This document shows, piece by piece, positions 1 through 7,641 of a stretch of DNA of 18,539 nucleotides (the stretch's first letter is position 1; every line of letters begins with the position of its first letter). Under the pieces are notes generated by a model. That model searched no databases and was not told the origin of the DNA. It worked only from the letters and a program-made list of their open reading frames with translations. The stretch spans positions 1-18,539 of the forward strand of contig JAUILO010000034.1 in NCBI GenBank assembly GCA_030432775.1, given 5' to 3'. The stretch comes from Alphaproteobacteria bacterium (GTDB lineage: Bacteria > Pseudomonadota > Alphaproteobacteria > Micavibrionales > Micavibrionaceae). The position numbers and the translations under genes were made by a program.

Positions 1-1
1 G

Positions 2-328
2 TTTATCAATTTTGGTAAATTGAGGACAGCGCCGCCCGGTTGTTCGCCTATTCGTCCGCCATATACAGCAGAAATATTTGCGTTTTATGCTGCCAAGGAA
101 TATTGGGGGAAGTCGGTGGGGGCGACTTTATTCAGGGCTGCTGTTCATAGGCTGGCGGAGATGAGACATGAATCGCTTTGTCTGTGGGTGTTGGAGAATA
201 ATGTACGTGCCGTATCGTTTTATAGAAATAAAGGCGGTCAGCGCTGCGGTAAACAGATGATTGAAATGGGGCCAAGTCGTTTGAAGGAAATCTGTTATGG
301 CTGGCGCAAAACAAAAGATCTTTTATGA
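2..328 (+). CDS. GNAT-family N-acetyltransferase, C-terminal part
   Basis: This is the C-terminal half of a GNAT acetyltransferase, which moves an acetyl group from acetyl-CoA to an amine; the substrate is unknown. The reading frame is open to the window edge (F-I-N-F-G-K precedes the first ATG at 20), and those residues fit the family pattern of a beta strand ending in FG..R, so the true start lies to the left. The acetyl-CoA-binding motif is recognisable but modified (YWGKSVGATLF where Q/RxxGxG/A is usual), followed by the LWVLENN.RAVSFYRNKGG motif typical of the C-terminal half. It is followed after 160 bp by rsmB. The family is clear; the role is not. Confidence 0.82.
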   Translation, partial: FINFGKLRTAPPGCSPIRPPYTAEIFAFYAAKEYWGKSVGATLFRAAVHRLAEMRHESLCLWVLENNVRAVSFYRNKGGQRCGKQMIEMGPSRLKEICYGWRKTKDLL

Positions 329-446
329 TGGATGTACCGGATGAGAATGCCCGCAAAACAGCGCAAAGCTTTATTTGCAAAAGGCATCATTCATCAAAAG
401 TACTTGTTCTTAGAGCAAAATGATATAAAACTCATGCAATATCCAT

Positions 447-464
447 ATCCGGTCTGTGCCGGAT
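447..464. other. Small inverted repeat before rsmB
   Basis: The arms ATCCGG and CCGGAT flank a six-base loop, in the gap between the acetyltransferase and rsmB. There is no T-tract after it, so it is at best a weak terminator or a leader hairpin. The rest of the 329-488 gap shows nothing I recognise. Confidence 0.3.
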
Positions 465-488
465 TAACATTATGACCAAGAGAAACTT

Positions 489-1841
489 ATGACCCCAGCA
501 GCACGCGTAAACGCCGTCATTGAAATTCTGGAACGTATTAAAGATAGCCATGTCCCGATGGACCGCGTTATCGGCGATTACATGCGCCATAGACGTTATG
601 TTGGGTCGAAGGATCGTAAGGATATTGTTGAACGTTGTTATAATATCATGCGTGCCTATGCCCGCATATCATGGTGGATCGCCGAAGTTGACGCACATCC
701 AAATTCAAGACGCATTATTTTAACATGGCTTGTTTTGGGCGAAGGGCAGTCTGTTGATGATATTGTGCAGCTCTTTAATGGCGGGCAGTTTTCTGCGGAT
801 GAATTAACCGAAGCTGAAAAATCCTATATGGAATATTTAAACCGCCATAAAGAGGCGGATGGGATGGCGCATTCTAAAATGCCGGAGCATGTACAGGTTG
901 AATGTCCGGAAGAATATGCGCAAAGATTAAGCACTTTTTACGGGGATGATTTCGCGCCGGAGATGCTTGCGATGTTAGAACCTGCGACACTGGATTTACG
1001 GGTTAATACGCGATTGAAATCTGTTGAGCAGGTGGTTGAATATTTGGCTAAGGATGATGTTGAAACCGACCCGTGTGAATATTCGCCATGGGGATTGCGG
1101 GCTCGCAGCAAGGCATTTTTGTCAAAAACCAAGGCATTTAACAAAGGCTGGGTCGAGATACAGGATGAAGGCTCGCAGCTTATTGCGTATTTATGTGATG
1201 CCAAACCGGGTAATCAGGTTCTAGATTATTGCGCAGGTGGTGGTGGTAAGTCTTTGGGGCTTGCAACATTAATGCAGAATAAAGGTCGGTTGGTCGTCAG
1301 TGATATAGACGAGCGCCGTCTAGCAAAGGCCAAGCCTCGTTTTCGTAAGGCTTTTGTGCTGGATAATATCGAGATCCGTCCGATGAGTGATGAACGTCAC
1401 CGTAAGTGGTTCCGCCGTCAGAAGGGAACGTTTGATGTTGTGTTGATTGATGTACCGTGTAGTGGCACAGGCACATGGCGCCGTAATCCGGATTTGCGTT
1501 GGTTTTCTTATGGCCCGTCACTTGAAGAAGTGAAGCAGGTTCAGGCAGAAATTCTGGATAAGGTTGCAAAATCTGTGAAACCTGGTGGACGGTTGGTTTA
1601 TGCGACATGTTCAATCCTGGCTGAAGAAAACGAAGACCAGATCAATTCGTTTTTGGCGCGTCATGATGATTATGAATTATTGCCGCTTGCAAAGGCATGG
1701 CCGGAAGGTAAGCCACCTTGTGATGGCGATTATATGCGCCTGACCCCGCGTAATCATAAAACAGATGGGTTTTTCTCTGCTGTTCTTGTTCGTAAAGCAA
1801 GTGCTGTGTCCGAAGGTAGCGAAGATGAAGAGGCTGCTTAG
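489..1841 (+). CDS. rsmB: 16S rRNA (cytosine-967-C5)-methyltransferase RsmB
   Basis: An S-adenosylmethionine-dependent m5C methyltransferase of the RsmB/NOP2 family, which modifies 16S rRNA in the small ribosomal subunit. The 450-residue protein starts with an all-helical NusB-like region (about 1-140), then a linker and a Rossmann methyltransferase domain. Visible motifs are the SAM loop DYCAGGGGKS at about 246-255, the motif IV PCSG with Cys324, and the motif VI ATCS with Cys374, the expected catalytic nucleophile. The length is close to the Escherichia coli enzyme. The start is chosen for the purine-rich AAGAGAAA just upstream. The C-terminus ends in an acidic tail. The family is certain; RsmB rather than a paralogue follows from the NusB-like N-terminus. 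Confidence 0.88.
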   Translation: MTPAARVNAVIEILERIKDSHVPMDRVIGDYMRHRRYVGSKDRKDIVERCYNIMRAYARISWWIAEVDAHPNSRRIILTWLVLGEGQSVDDIVQLFNGGQFSADELTEAEKSYMEYLNRHKEADGMAHSKMPEHVQVECPEEYAQRLSTFYGDDFAPEMLAMLEPATLDLRVNTRLKSVEQVVEYLAKDDVETDPCEYSPWGLRARSKAFLSKTKAFNKGWVEIQDEGSQLIAYLCDAKPGNQVLDYCAGGGGKSLGLATLMQNKGRLVVSDIDERRLAKAKPRFRKAFVLDNIEIRPMSDERHRKWFRRQKGTFDVVLIDVPCSGTGTWRRNPDLRWFSYGPSLEEVKQVQAEILDKVAKSVKPGGRLVYATCSILAEENEDQINSFLARHDDYELLPLAKAWPEGKPPCDGDYMRLTPRNHKTDGFFSAVLVRKASAVSEGSEDEEAA

Positions 1842-1888
1842 GCAATTAAGAGATCTTTCATTCCGCCTTTATGATGTATGCGTTGCTG

Positions 1889-2147
1889 TTATTTGCGCGC
1901 GATAGACGTTTTCAGGCATTGATACATGCCATTGATCTGATCGTAGCTAACGTTATGCGAGATACCCGCTGTAATTTATATCCGCTGTAATTTTATGTGT
2001 TTGCTGGCAGGCCTCAAAGTGCTCTTTCATATCAAGTGATACGCTTCCAAGACCATAGGCAAAATCATATGTCGGAGCGGCCCAGCCAAAAACAATACTG
2101 GCGCGAAGGATGGGGTAGCAGGCGCGCTGGATCTGAATGATATGATG
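1889..2147 (-). pseudogene. Frameshifted remnant of an unknown protein gene
   Basis: Read on the minus strand, a 64-codon open stretch without a start codon runs from 2147 to a stop at 1953-1955. Its residues look protein-like (VFGWAAPTYDFAYGLGSVSL, then MKEHFEACQQTHKIT). Just before the stop the DNA carries a 16-bp tandem duplication. Removing one copy restores a frame that continues with ISHNVSYDQINGMYQCLKTS and ends IARK at a stop at 1889-1891. The 5' end is also lost: an in-frame stop lies at 2148-2150. The restored fragment has three cysteines. I do not recognise the family. It is best read as a decayed gene rather than an expressed one. Confidence 0.5.
1962..1993. repeat. 16-bp tandem duplication inside the remnant
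   Basis: ATACCCGCTGTAATTT (1962-1977) is followed at once by ATATCCGCTGTAATTT (1978-1993), 15 of 16 identical. Sixteen is not a multiple of three, so the duplication shifts the minus-strand reading frame described for the remnant. Confidence 0.85.
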
Positions 2148-2345
2148 TCATTCTTGCAAAGTTGGTTTTTATAATGCTGGGCGGCGCACTATTCCTATTC
2201 CTTTTATGACGCAAATAAAAATAATGTCGTTCGCCCAAGGTGTTGTTATTAAATAGTATTTTGTGTGTTTGTGATCAGCTATCCCGAAAAGTTTGCAATG
2301 CGAAAAAAACAGGAGTAACGTAAGTTTCTAGTAAGGTACGTAAGA

Positions 2346-3092
2346 ATGACACTAGAAAGTTTACAGAAAAAATCAGAGGACTTAGAGGAACAAGGGTACA
2401 CATTAATCTACACCAGTGAAGATAAGTTTGTACGCTACCTTGCCTCGGAAGATAACGAGAAAATGCTCGTTATATCTGCTGATCCTGCTTCATCCAAGGC
2501 GTTTGCACGTATATGTCTTGAAGATCAGGAAAATACAATGCTTCCCGAAATTTATGACGAAATTGATGATGGTGATCTTCATATTACTGTGATGGAACGC
2601 CTGTATTCGCTGGATGAGATGGATGGCGGTACAGAGGGGCATTATGGCCGTATGGGCCGTAATTTCACCAATGTTTTGTCTGGTCATGATCCGGCGCGTG
2701 GTACGGATGATAACCATCAAAAAGCATTTGAAATGCTGATTACAGATGATCAGTTACAACGTATCGGTTCGTCTATTGCCGAAAGAATACGCGATTCACT
2801 TACCGGTCCCGCCAGTGAGGCATTGATGTTTGACCGCAGCCGTCAACATATGATGTTCAAGAAAAGAGAGCAGGGATCATTCCATTTCATTTACATGGAA
2901 CCTCTGCGCAGTATCGGTTCGCATTCATTGGGGTTTTCGGCACGATTTAATCAGAGCGCTGATAGTAATGAAGAGTCAGCATTGAATGCAGATAAGACAG
3001 AACACGATGGCGCGAAAGCCAGCGGTGAAGATAAAACCGAAAAAGAGAAAATCACATCTATAAAGTCAAGGCATCACACGCCCGCTGCTTAA
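2346..3092 (+). CDS. Uncharacterised protein resembling a degenerate kinase
   Basis: A 248-residue protein with no family I can name. Its layout recalls a small protein-kinase-like fold. Residues 18-45 (YTLIYTSEDKFVRYLAS, then MLVISAD) look like the N-lobe strands, but valine sits where the ATP-binding lysine would be. LPEIYDE and ITVMERL (66-86) look like the strand before the hinge. DRSRQHMMFKK to YMEPL (163-187) looks like an altered catalytic loop and DPL/DFG strand. If so, the catalytic residues are missing and this is a pseudokinase. The last 45 residues are charged, low-complexity and probably disordered. AAGG nine bases before the ATG is a plausible ribosome-binding site. The coding call is good; the fold is inference only. 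Confidence 0.7.
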   Translation: MTLESLQKKSEDLEEQGYTLIYTSEDKFVRYLASEDNEKMLVISADPASSKAFARICLEDQENTMLPEIYDEIDDGDLHITVMERLYSLDEMDGGTEGHYGRMGRNFTNVLSGHDPARGTDDNHQKAFEMLITDDQLQRIGSSIAERIRDSLTGPASEALMFDRSRQHMMFKKREQGSFHFIYMEPLRSIGSHSLGFSARFNQSADSNEESALNADKTEHDGAKASGEDKTEKEKITSIKSRHHTPAA

Positions 3093-3135
3093 GCTATTTA
3101 ATAGAGCGTGTATTCGGGCAAGTGTGCATTGCGGC

Positions 3136-3185
3136 AATTTTAAGCCATGCGAGGTAATTTAAGCGCTAAGTGAAGCAATTTAAGC
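3136..3185. repeat. Three AATT(T)TAAGC copies upstream of guaA
   Basis: AATTTTAAGC (ending at 3145), AATTTAAGC (ending at 3164) and AATTTAAGC (ending at 3185) are spaced 19 and 21 bp apart, about two helical turns. They lie on one face of the DNA just before guaA and could be repressor or activator sites. The TTAA cores are not seven bases apart, so they are not full CtrA boxes. Confidence 0.4.
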
Positions 3186-3222
3186 ATTGTATTTTTGGCC
3201 ATATGGTATTAAATACAGCCTT

Positions 3223-4815
3223 ATGAGCGTACAAAAATCTATACAGCCAATTGTTAGTAAACATCACGAACGAATTCTGATTATTGATTTCGGTTCGCAA
3301 GTCACTCAGCTTATTGCACGGCGTGTTCGCGAGAATGGCGTGTATTGTGAGATATGGCCGTTTAATCAGGCAGATGCCGCGCGCATTACTGCGTTTGATC
3401 CCAAAGGTATTATTTTATCCGGTGGCCCTGCCAGTGTGACAGAGGCCGATAGCCCGCGTGCGCCGGAGATTGTTTTTGAAATGGGCGTTCCGTTGCTTGG
3501 TATTTGTTATGGCCAACAAACTATGGTTGAGCAACTTGGCGGTAAGGTAGAGAGCGGACATCATAGTGAATTTGGTCGCGCTCATGTTGATGTTGTGGCC
3601 GATACCGCGATTACCGAAGGTCTGTGGCATAAAGGCGCACATGAGCAAGTCTGGATGAGCCATGGTGACCGTGTGGTGAGCCTGCCTGAAGGGTTTGAAG
3701 TTATCGGAAAATCCGAAGGTGCGCCATTTGCATTCATCGCTCATGAAGACAAACAATTTTACGCTGTGCAGTTCCACCCCGAAGTGGTGCATACGCCGCA
3801 TGGCAATCAACTGATCAAGAATTTCACACATGAAGTATGTGGCTGTGCAGGTGACTGGACTATGGCGGCATTTCGTGATGAGGCAATCGAAAAAATCAGC
3901 GCGCAGGTCGGTAAGGGACGCGTGATTTGCGGGTTATCAGGTGGCGTTGATTCATCGGTTACGGCTGTGTTGTTACACGAAGCTATTGGTGAGCAACTCA
4001 CTTGTATTTATGTTGATACGGGCATGATGCGCGAAGGCGAAAGTGATCAGGTCGTTGATTTATTCCGCAATCATTACAATATTCCGCTTATTCATAAGGA
4101 CGCTGGCGGTTTGTTTTTGGGTAAACTTGCAGGGGTGAGTGATCCGGAGGAAAAACGAAAGATTATCGGCGGTACATTCATTGAAGTATTTGAAGATTGT
4201 GCGAATAACGAAGTTGGGAATGCGCAGTTCTTGGCTCAGGGGACGTTATATCCCGATGTTATTGAATCCGTATCATTTACGGGCGGCCCTAGTGTGACGA
4301 TTAAAAGTCACCATAATGTTGGTGGATTGCCGGAGCGTATGAATCTTGATCTGGTAGAGCCACTGCGTGAGCTTTTTAAAGATGAGGTTCGTGATTTGGG
4401 TCGTGCGCTTGGCATGCATGATGATTTTGTGAGTCGTCATCCATTTCCCGGGCCTGGGCTTGCGATTCGTGTTCCGGGTGAAATTACAGTTGAAAAGCTG
4501 GATATTCTGCGTAAGGCTGATGTTGTTTATTTGGATGAAATTCGTAAAGCAGGCCTATATGATACAATCTGGCAGGCATTTGCTGTGCTTTTACCTGTGC
4601 GCACAGTTGGCGTGATGGGGGATGCGCGCTCTTACGAATATGTTTGTGCGCTGCGTGCTGTGACATCAACGGATGGTATGACGGCGGATTATTATCCGTT
4701 TGAACATGAATTTTTAGGCCGTGTTTCAACACGCATTATCAATGAGGTGCGCGGCATTAACCGCGTTGTCTATGATATTACGTCCAAACCACCAGGCACG
4801 ATTGAGTGGGAATAA
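3223..4815 (+). CDS. guaA: GMP synthase (glutamine-hydrolysing)
   Basis: Converts XMP, ATP and glutamine to GMP, the last step of guanine nucleotide synthesis; a cytosolic dimer. The 530-residue protein has three parts in order. The class I glutamine amidotransferase domain has catalytic Cys95 in GICYGQQ and His185/Glu187 in QFHPEV. The ATP-pyrophosphatase domain has the P-loop SGGVDSS at 239-245. The C-terminal dimerisation domain ends SKPPGTIEWE, as is typical. An in-frame TTG at 3187 would add 12 residues with no family resemblance, so the ATG at 3223 is preferred, although no strong ribosome-binding site precedes either. All catalytic motifs are intact. A small membrane-protein gene follows after 13 bp. 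Confidence 0.96.
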   Translation: MSVQKSIQPIVSKHHERILIIDFGSQVTQLIARRVRENGVYCEIWPFNQADAARITAFDPKGIILSGGPASVTEADSPRAPEIVFEMGVPLLGICYGQQTMVEQLGGKVESGHHSEFGRAHVDVVADTAITEGLWHKGAHEQVWMSHGDRVVSLPEGFEVIGKSEGAPFAFIAHEDKQFYAVQFHPEVVHTPHGNQLIKNFTHEVCGCAGDWTMAAFRDEAIEKISAQVGKGRVICGLSGGVDSSVTAVLLHEAIGEQLTCIYVDTGMMREGESDQVVDLFRNHYNIPLIHKDAGGLFLGKLAGVSDPEEKRKIIGGTFIEVFEDCANNEVGNAQFLAQGTLYPDVIESVSFTGGPSVTIKSHHNVGGLPERMNLDLVEPLRELFKDEVRDLGRALGMHDDFVSRHPFPGPGLAIRVPGEITVEKLDILRKADVVYLDEIRKAGLYDTIWQAFAVLLPVRTVGVMGDARSYEYVCALRAVTSTDGMTADYYPFEHEFLGRVSTRIINEVRGINRVVYDITSKPPGTIEWE

Positions 4816-4828
4816 AGGGAGTATAGCG

Positions 4829-5044
4829 ATGAAATATTTGATGAAATACCTACAGACATTCGTCATTTTTGGTTGGGCCTTTCCATTGTTTGTTTCAATA
4901 CAGCTGCTCTCCGAGAAAATTTACTGCACATCGCTTGATCGCCTTTGTAGCTTTCCCTTTTTGGAAACTGTCAATTTATTACTATTGGTTTCTATGGCCT
5001 GGCTTTGTGTTTCCATTATTGTTTACGTTAGAACCCAGCGCTAA
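4829..5044 (+). CDS. Small two-helix membrane protein
   Basis: A 71-residue protein starting MKYLMKYLQTF, with two hydrophobic segments at about 11-27 and 48-66 joined by a short loop with two cysteines, and a basic end (VRTQR). This fits a small inner-membrane hairpin protein. GGAG seven bases before the ATG is a good ribosome-binding site, and it sits directly after the guaA stop, so it is probably co-transcribed with guaA. The family is not recognised. A longer frame running back into guaA is a shadow. Confidence 0.6.
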   Translation: MKYLMKYLQTFVIFGWAFPLFVSIQLLSEKIYCTSLDRLCSFPFLETVNLLLLVSMAWLCVSIIVYVRTQR

Positions 5045-5067
5045 ACTATTTTTACTTAGATACGGAT

Positions 5068-5089
5068 TATTTATTTCGCGCGATAAATA
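5068..5089 (+). other. Hairpin overlapping the ribosome-binding site of the next gene
   Basis: Arms TATTTA (5068-5073) and TAAATA (5084-5089) enclose a loop containing the palindrome TCGCGCGA. The right arm runs into the AGGAG of the next gene, so the fold could affect its translation. The stem is AT-rich and weak. Confidence 0.25.
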
Positions 5090-5102
5090 GGAGTTAGACA
5101 TC

Positions 5103-5666
5103 ATGAAAAAATATCTCGCCCTTATTCTTGTTAGTTGCTTTGTCTATATACAGACAGGTGTTCCTGCATATGCGGCGGATGAAACCTTATGGGACATTGT
5201 TAGCAAAAGACCGGAAGTGAAGATTACAGAAAAGCACGGCGTGAAGACAATAACGCTTGAAGGGGATATTCGTATTTCCGACGATGGTACAGCTGTTGAT
5301 AAGAGCGGTTTGGGTGCATTGAAATGCGCGCTTATGGTTTATTCGGAAATCAATAATTTGTTGCATGCCTGTTACGAAGATAGTCATGAAAATTACAAAA
5401 AATCTTATGGTGAAGTTATCTCCCGTATTGAAGATTTTGTCGTAGAAAATAGCCTGACGCCTGTCACAAAAGAAGATGTAAGGGCAGAAATACAAAAGAT
5501 TTATGACGCACATAATGAAGGCAAAACCAAAGATGTTTTGTGCTTATCGGAGTTCTTGCCACCGGAAGATGCGGTGCTTGATTCTGTGGGTGTGAAGAAG
5601 CTGAACAAGTCTGTCGATAAGCTTTTATCAGTGCCAAGAGCGCCTGTTATGCAGCCTTGCTTGTAA
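5103..5666 (+). CDS. Secreted four-cysteine protein of unknown function
   Basis: A 187-residue exported protein. The N-terminus is a classic signal peptide: MKK, a hydrophobic core, then PAYA before ADE, giving signal peptidase I cleavage after residue 24. LVSC at 9-12 resembles a lipobox but would leave an unusually short signal, so lipidation is less likely. The mature part has four cysteines (in LKC, HAC, VLC and QPC), enough for two disulfides, and a helical middle. It is probably periplasmic. AGGAG ten bases before the ATG supports the start. It ends 14 bp from the stop of rluA, which runs towards it. I do not recognise the family. Confidence 0.72.
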   Translation: MKKYLALILVSCFVYIQTGVPAYAADETLWDIVSKRPEVKITEKHGVKTITLEGDIRISDDGTAVDKSGLGALKCALMVYSEINNLLHACYEDSHENYKKSYGEVISRIEDFVVENSLTPVTKEDVRAEIQKIYDAHNEGKTKDVLCLSEFLPPEDAVLDSVGVKKLNKSVDKLLSVPRAPVMQPCL

Positions 5667-5680
5667 AACATATGCTGTTT

Positions 5681-6388
5681 TTAAAACGTTATCTCATCAG
5701 TAAAATCGATTTCCCGTCCGTCAGCGGGATGAAATATTTTGAGCCATCGCGCATGAAGCAACAAGCGCGGCGCGGCATTTAATGCATCTTGATGGGCATA
5801 GAGATTGTCTCCCAATATTGGATGGCCTAGCGCCAGCATATGTACGCGTAACTGGTGTGTGCGCCCTGTATGCGGTGTGAGATGCACAAGGGTTGATTGT
5901 ATGTCGCTTTGTGGATCTGTATCACGGCTTATGATTTTCCAACTCGTTTGTGAGGGTTTGCCGTTTTCGTAACAAATCATTTGTTTCGGGCGGTTGGGCC
6001 AGTCACATATAAGCGGCAAGTCAATGTCACCGGCACCGGTACTGGCATTGCCATTGCCATGGGCGCTGTGCTGAATATGCCCCCAAACTCTTGCTATATA
6101 TGATTTTTGCGTGCGGCGGCGCTCGAATTGTTTACCAAGATTGGCTTGGGCTAGTTTATTCATCGCCATAATCAAGATACCTGATGTGTCCATATCCAGC
6201 CGGTGTACAAGCAAGGCAGATGGAAATAGATCCTTTGCACGTGTTTCAAGGCAGTCCGCGTGTTCTGAAGCTTTCCCCGGAACGCTGAGTAAACCGGAGG
6301 GTTTGGATAAAACAAGCAAATCATCATCCTGATGCAGAATGTTTAACGCGTCTTTGGGTGGATTATATATGAATTGCGGGGCAGCCAT
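5681..6388 (-). CDS. rluA: Dual-specificity RNA pseudouridine synthase RluA
   Basis: Isomerises uridine to pseudouridine; the E. coli enzyme acts on 23S rRNA U746 and on U32 of several tRNAs. The 235-residue protein shows the family signature HRLDMDTSG with catalytic Asp65 and the conserved GRTHQLRVHM block. It also matches the RluA subgroup in NYNPP-like N-terminal residues, LICDWPNRPKQ, and GHPILGDNLYA. Between the first strands and the LICDWPNRPKQ block it carries an extra Gly/Asn/Ala/His-rich loop of about 15 residues (HSAHGNGNASTGAG) that I do not recall in the E. coli protein. It lies 42 bp after the EExxH gene on the same strand, a likely operon. Confidence 0.9.
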   Translation of the reverse strand: MAAPQFIYNPPKDALNILHQDDDLLVLSKPSGLLSVPGKASEHADCLETRAKDLFPSALLVHRLDMDTSGILIMAMNKLAQANLGKQFERRRTQKSYIARVWGHIQHSAHGNGNASTGAGDIDLPLICDWPNRPKQMICYENGKPSQTSWKIISRDTDPQSDIQSTLVHLTPHTGRTHQLRVHMLALGHPILGDNLYAHQDALNAAPRLLLHARWLKIFHPADGREIDFTDEITF

Positions 6389-6430
6389 TTTCTATTGGTT
6401 TTGTTTTGCTTTATCGATCTTGCTTGTTTT

Positions 6431-7120
6431 TTATATCACAAATGCGCCTTGTGTATTATCAGGTTTTGGCGCTGTCGATGGCTGTGGTTCGATCTCCCAG
6501 TAACCAAAAGACAGAGCGGCTATTCTGACGATAGTTTCCGCATCCTTTTCTATCGGATTGTTTTTGTAATCCGCATTATAATAATCTGGTTTTTGCAATG
6601 GTTGTAGATGTGGCTGGTATGTTTCGTAATGATTGCGCAGCTGATAGGCGTGATAAGCTTCTTCGACGCCGTAAAGTGTTGTCATTTGTTCTGCGGTTAC
6701 GCCATGTGGTTCGGTTTTGGATTGTTGCACCAATTGATCCGGTGTATCGTAATTTTCGCACAGCTCTTCAACGTCACTCAAGGTGATAACGAGCGTTATT
6801 TCTTTTGTATCACGGTCGTGGTTGACATGTATCGGCAGTTCATCATCAATAATTGAGATGGTATCGATGTGCGAGCCATAGCGGTCATGGATGAAATCTA
6901 TGCCGCGGCTTAGATGCTCCATATAGCGCTGGAATTTTTCAGGTGTGATTTTCCCTTCTTTATGCAGACGCCCCATCAAACTCGCTTGGCGCGGCGACCC
7001 ACAACGGGTGGCGTTGAGCAGATCCTTGGCGATGGGGGCGCGGGGCTCATATTCACAAGGCAGTGTATAATTTACACCTGCCGAGAAAATAGAGCCAAGC
7101 CAGCCTGAGAAAAAAGTCAT
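6431..7120 (-). CDS. Uncharacterised protein with EExxH metal-site-like motif
   Basis: A 229-residue protein of unknown family. Residues about 148-157 read GVEEAYHAYQ, and about 30 residues later comes YNADYKNNPIEKDAE. This pair recalls peptidase-like proteins in which an HExxH-type helix followed by Q is paired with an NP-E-DA helix supplying a third ligand. Here the first His of HExxH is Glu, so any zinc site would be altered or lost. The N-terminus (MTFFSGWLGSIFSAGVNYTL) is mildly hydrophobic but not a clear signal peptide. AGGAC upstream of the ATG is a plausible ribosome-binding site. It is divergent from the His-rich gene and precedes rluA. The coding call is solid; the function is speculative. 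Confidence 0.65.
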   Translation of the reverse strand: MTFFSGWLGSIFSAGVNYTLPCEYEPRAPIAKDLLNATRCGSPRQASLMGRLHKEGKITPEKFQRYMEHLSRGIDFIHDRYGSHIDTISIIDDELPIHVNHDRDTKEITLVITLSDVEELCENYDTPDQLVQQSKTEPHGVTAEQMTTLYGVEEAYHAYQLRNHYETYQPHLQPLQKPDYYNADYKNNPIEKDAETIVRIAALSFGYWEIEPQPSTAPKPDNTQGAFVI

Positions 7121-7315
7121 CGAAGTCCTGTTTTTGTTATTATGTTAAGTGATGGGATGTGACGTTAGCGGATATGAAGTTTATAGGCAAGCTTTTTGCG
7201 GCTGATTGTGTGTTTCAGCGTTATTTGTTCTTCACTTTTGCGCTATAACCTTTTATATCTGGTGTTCTAATACATACCAAACATGGGTTGAGACTATATA
7301 TTCAGGGAAACCAAG

Positions 7316-7531
7316 ATGACAAGTAATTTTAAAAGAATTAAAAGCATCCTTTCAAATTCAACGACTATGCCAATTGGAAGTGGCGGCGGTTCATTATCCG
7401 GGTTGCCCGGCCTTGGTGGGCATTCCCATTCACATCATCATGAACATGCTGCGGATGGATCTTGCTGTGGTCATGCCCATGACCATGACCATGGGCATGT
7501 GCATGGACCGGATTGCGATCACGATCACTAG
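7316..7531 (+). CDS. Small His-rich, probably metal-binding protein
   Basis: A 71-residue protein. The first half is Ser/Gly-rich (GSGGGSLSGLPGLGG). The second half is packed with histidine: 14 His, 3 Cys and many Asp in the last 37 residues, in patterns such as HSHSHHHEH and HDHDHGHVHG. Such tails bind zinc, nickel or cobalt in chaperones and transporters, but here the protein is only the tail and lacks any enzyme or transporter domain. AGGGA seven bases before the ATG supports the start, and a strong terminator follows at 7558, so it is a single-gene unit. Storage or buffering of metal is inference. There is no signal peptide. Confidence 0.75.
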   Translation: MTSNFKRIKSILSNSTTMPIGSGGGSLSGLPGLGGHSHSHHHEHAADGSCCGHAHDHDHGHVHGPDCDHDH

Positions 7532-7557
7532 GCACTGTTTTAATGGTGAGGATTGAT

Positions 7558-7587
7558 AACCGCTATGCTTTGTGTGTAGCGGTTTTT
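7558..7587 (+). terminator. Rho-independent terminator of the His-rich gene
   Basis: Arms AACCGCTA (7558-7565) and TAGCGGTT (7577-7584) form an 8-bp stem running directly into a short T-tract, 26 bp after the stop codon. Confidence 0.8.
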
Positions 7588-7641
7588 ATATATTGATGCG
7601 GTTTAAAATCGACACAAATTTATCTTTAATTGTTCCCATAA

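Larger units (their letters stand above)
1842..2345. other. Intergenic region between rsmB and the kinase-like gene
   Basis: About 500 bp without an intact gene. It holds a decayed minus-strand coding remnant (1889-2147) with an internal 16-bp tandem duplication (1962-1993). The right part is AT-rich and should carry the promoter of the gene at 2346, but no convincing -35/-10 pair is visible. GTAACGTAAG and GTACGTAAG recur just before that gene's start. Confidence 0.5.

Noticed and set aside
472..492. Six-codon leader frame whose stop overlaps the rsmB start (ATGA)
   Set aside because: Too short to support, no ribosome-binding site of its own; the overlap is probably chance.
3187..3222. TTG start extending guaA by 12 residues
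   Set aside because: The extension has no family resemblance; the ATG at 3223 fits GuaA length better.
4869..5090. 73-residue frame overlapping the small membrane protein gene
   Set aside because: Overlaps 4829-5044 in another frame and lacks a good ribosome-binding site.
7430..7531. His-rich stretch as a low-complexity artefact of CAT repeats
   Set aside because: It has a good start, ribosome-binding site and its own terminator, and uses Asp, Gly and Cys between the His codons, so I kept it as a gene.
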